A DNA stretch of 15,744 bases from M3007 sp041741155 (lineage in GTDB: Bacteria > Bacteroidota > Bacteroidia > Chitinophagales > Saprospiraceae). Positions 15,005-15,744 of the stretch are shown piece by piece. The stretch lies in contig JBGSKO010000179.1 in NCBI GenBank assembly GCA_041741155.1, positions 1-15,744 of the forward strand, read 5' to 3'. Position 1 is the stretch's first letter. Every line of letters begins with the position of its first letter. The position numbers and the translations under genes were made by a program. Below the pieces are notes generated by a model, which was not told the origin of the DNA, searched no databases, and worked only from the letters and a program-made list of their open reading frames with translations.

Positions 15005-15466
15005 TCAAATGGAAATATGGATTTGTTTTGGGATAAACGGAGAGGCGTCGCCCCCCCCCACAATGATTTCGCGGACGATCGTGCTGCTGATGTGGGAGAC
15101 CTCTGGTTGGGCGATCAAAAACACAGTTTCAATATCGCCGCCCACGATATGGTTGATTTGAGAAATCGTTTTTTCGTAGTCAAAATCCGAGCCGTTGCGC
15201 AAGCCGCGCAACAGATAGTGCGCCCCGATGCGTTGGCAGTAATGCGCGGTCAGGTTGTGGAAATGGTCCACCCGAATATTGGGATATTCTGCGAATACCT
15301 GCCGGAGCCACTCCAATCTTTGTTCCAGGGAGAATAAGTACTTTTTAGTGGTATTGACCCCAACGGCCACTACGATTTCGTCAAAAAGTGGCATTGCCCG
15401 AGTGACCAGATCAACATGCCCGATGGTAATTGGGTCGAATGACCCCGGGAATACAGCTATCTTCAT
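15005..15466 (-). CDS. coaD: Phosphopantetheine adenylyltransferase
   Basis: CoaD transfers AMP to 4'-phosphopantetheine, the next-to-last step of coenzyme A synthesis. The 153-residue protein has the nucleotidyltransferase start AVFPGSFDPITIGH, with the T14-x-G-H17 signature, YLLRGLRNGSDFDYE in the middle, and ISSTIVR (126-132) near the C-terminus. The frame runs upstream to 15484, but ATG 15466 fits the family start. A run of nine G residues on the coding strand (15051-15059) encodes part of the VGGGD segment near the end; slippage there would alter the last 15 or so residues. The gene precedes pruA on the same strand. Confidence 0.97.
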   Translation of the reverse strand: MKIAVFPGSFDPITIGHVDLVTRAMPLFDEIVVAVGVNTTKKYLFSLEQRLEWLRQVFAEYPNIRVDHFHNLTAHYCQRIGAHYLLRGLRNGSDFDYEKTISQINHIVGGDIETVFLIAQPEVSHISSTIVREIIVGGGDASPFIPKQIHISI

Positions 15467-15487
15467 ACGTTTAAGTAAATACAAGGG

Positions 15488-15518
15488 CGAAGTTGGCGAA
15501 TTTTGGGAATGGGGCCAA
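15488..15518 (-). promoter_or_regulatory. Candidate promoter of coaD-pruA
   Basis: On the minus strand: TTG (complement of 15516-15518), a 20-base spacer, then CAACTTCG (15488-15495), a weak match to TAnnTTTG. The box ends 21 bases before the coaD ATG at 15466. Confidence 0.35.
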
Positions 15519-15534
15519 GAAAAATACGTTCGTC

Positions 15535-15563
15535 TTGCGCACGACCAAAAAACCTTAAATTTG
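15535..15563 (+). promoter_or_regulatory. Strong Bacteroidota-type promoter
   Basis: TTG (15535-15537), an 18-base spacer and TAAATTTG (15556-15563) give a full -33/-7 match. It lies 29 bases before the ATG of the 14-codon mini-ORF at 15593 and points toward the window's right end. Confidence 0.6.
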
Positions 15564-15592
15564 CTTTTTTAACGTAGTAAAACATCAAAAAC

Positions 15593-15637
15593 ATGATTGC
15601 AAAAAAACTAGTGGCGCGTCCGGCAGTTGACGTATGA
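15593..15637 (+). other. 14-codon mini-ORF behind a strong promoter
   Basis: ATG 15593 is placed at the normal distance from the promoter at 15535-15563, but the frame ends at TGA 15635-15637 after 14 codons (MIAKKLVARPAVDV). It could be a leader peptide of the next gene, a small gene, the start of a broken gene, or chance. No run of one amino acid suggests classic attenuation. Confidence 0.25.
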
Positions 15638-15654
15638 ATTAACTGGTATATTTA
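15627..15654 (+). promoter_or_regulatory. Second promoter-like site before the edge gene
   Basis: TTG (15627-15629), a 17-base spacer and TATATTTA (15647-15654), one base off TAnnTTTG. It ends 18 bases before ATG 15673. Confidence 0.4.
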
Positions 15655-15672
15655 GCGCTTAAAAATGGCATT

Positions 15673-15744
15673 ATGCGGAGTCCAAAATTACAGCCAAGTA
15701 CCCTTCAAAAGGAAATATTAGGGATGATATCGCGTCAAACGACC
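15673..15744 (+). CDS. N-terminal fragment of an unidentified gene cut by the window edge
   Basis: ATG 15673 opens a frame that is still open at the last base, giving 24 residues (starting MRSPKLQPSTLQKEILGMIS). The short stretch is polar and basic, then turns helical, with no signal peptide. A promoter-like site lies 18 bases upstream. It is too short to assign to a family, and with only 24 codons the frame itself is not certain. Confidence 0.4.
   Translation, partial: MRSPKLQPSTLQKEILGMISRQTT

Noticed and set aside
14974..15063. N-terminal extension of PruA into coaD
   Set aside because: It overlaps coaD coding sequence and lacks similarity to the family N-terminus, which begins at the ATG at 14973.

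Overview
The window looks like chromosomal DNA of a Bacteroidota bacterium, most likely of the Saprospiria/Chitinophagia type. Three things point there. A type IX secretion sorting domain ends one secreted protein. Start codons lack strong Shine-Dalgarno sites. Many genes are preceded by the Bacteroidota promoter box TAnnTTTG, often TACCTTTG, at a fairly constant distance. Most genes are housekeeping or envelope genes of moderately high GC; two islands are visibly richer in AT. No rRNA, tRNA, CRISPR array or intact insertion sequence was found, and no gene-free stretch exceeds about 230 bases.

Layout. 1-58: a 32-base perfect palindrome fused to a 9-base tandem repeat. 59-1617 (minus): an MFS efflux-type transporter and a small DUF721/DciA-like protein, coupled by an ATGA overlap. 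1762-2640 (plus): a uridine phosphorylase family enzyme. 2682-4241 (plus): a large secreted protein of unknown function. 4327-5274 (minus): an AT-rich Rpn/PD-(D/E)XK nuclease gene with its own promoter. 5501-10654 (plus): a run of genes made of miaB, a 26-codon fragment, two small unknown genes, a sigma-54-type AAA+ activator without a sensor domain, and an exported thioredoxin-fold protein. A strong two-way hairpin closes it. 10725-12668 (minus): a type IX-secreted protein with a ThuA/glutamine-amidotransferase-like fold, and an exported YceI protein. 12893-13267 (plus): ribosomal protein L19, closed by a two-way terminator. 13342-15466 (minus): coaD followed by pruA. 15535-15744 (plus): a promoter, a 14-codon mini-ORF, a second promoter-like site and the first 24 codons of a gene that runs off the window.

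How the genes work together. Most are independent units: tRNA modification (MiaB), CoA synthesis (CoaD), proline/glutamate catabolism (PruA), pyrimidine salvage (Udp-like), translation (L19) and envelope functions (YceI, thioredoxin-fold and T9SS proteins). The most interesting spot is 6931-7872. There, two small genes of noticeably lower GC sit between miaB and the sigma-54 activator, two genes that from memory are neighbours in many Bacteroidota. The second small gene overlaps the activator start by one base. This looks like an acquired two-gene module placed under the control of a conserved operon. It is the best candidate here for an undescribed system, but its function cannot be read from the sequence.

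Limits. All family assignments come from motif recognition by eye; no database search was run. Several starts were moved downstream of the longest open frame because of promoter position, known family N-termini or signal peptides.
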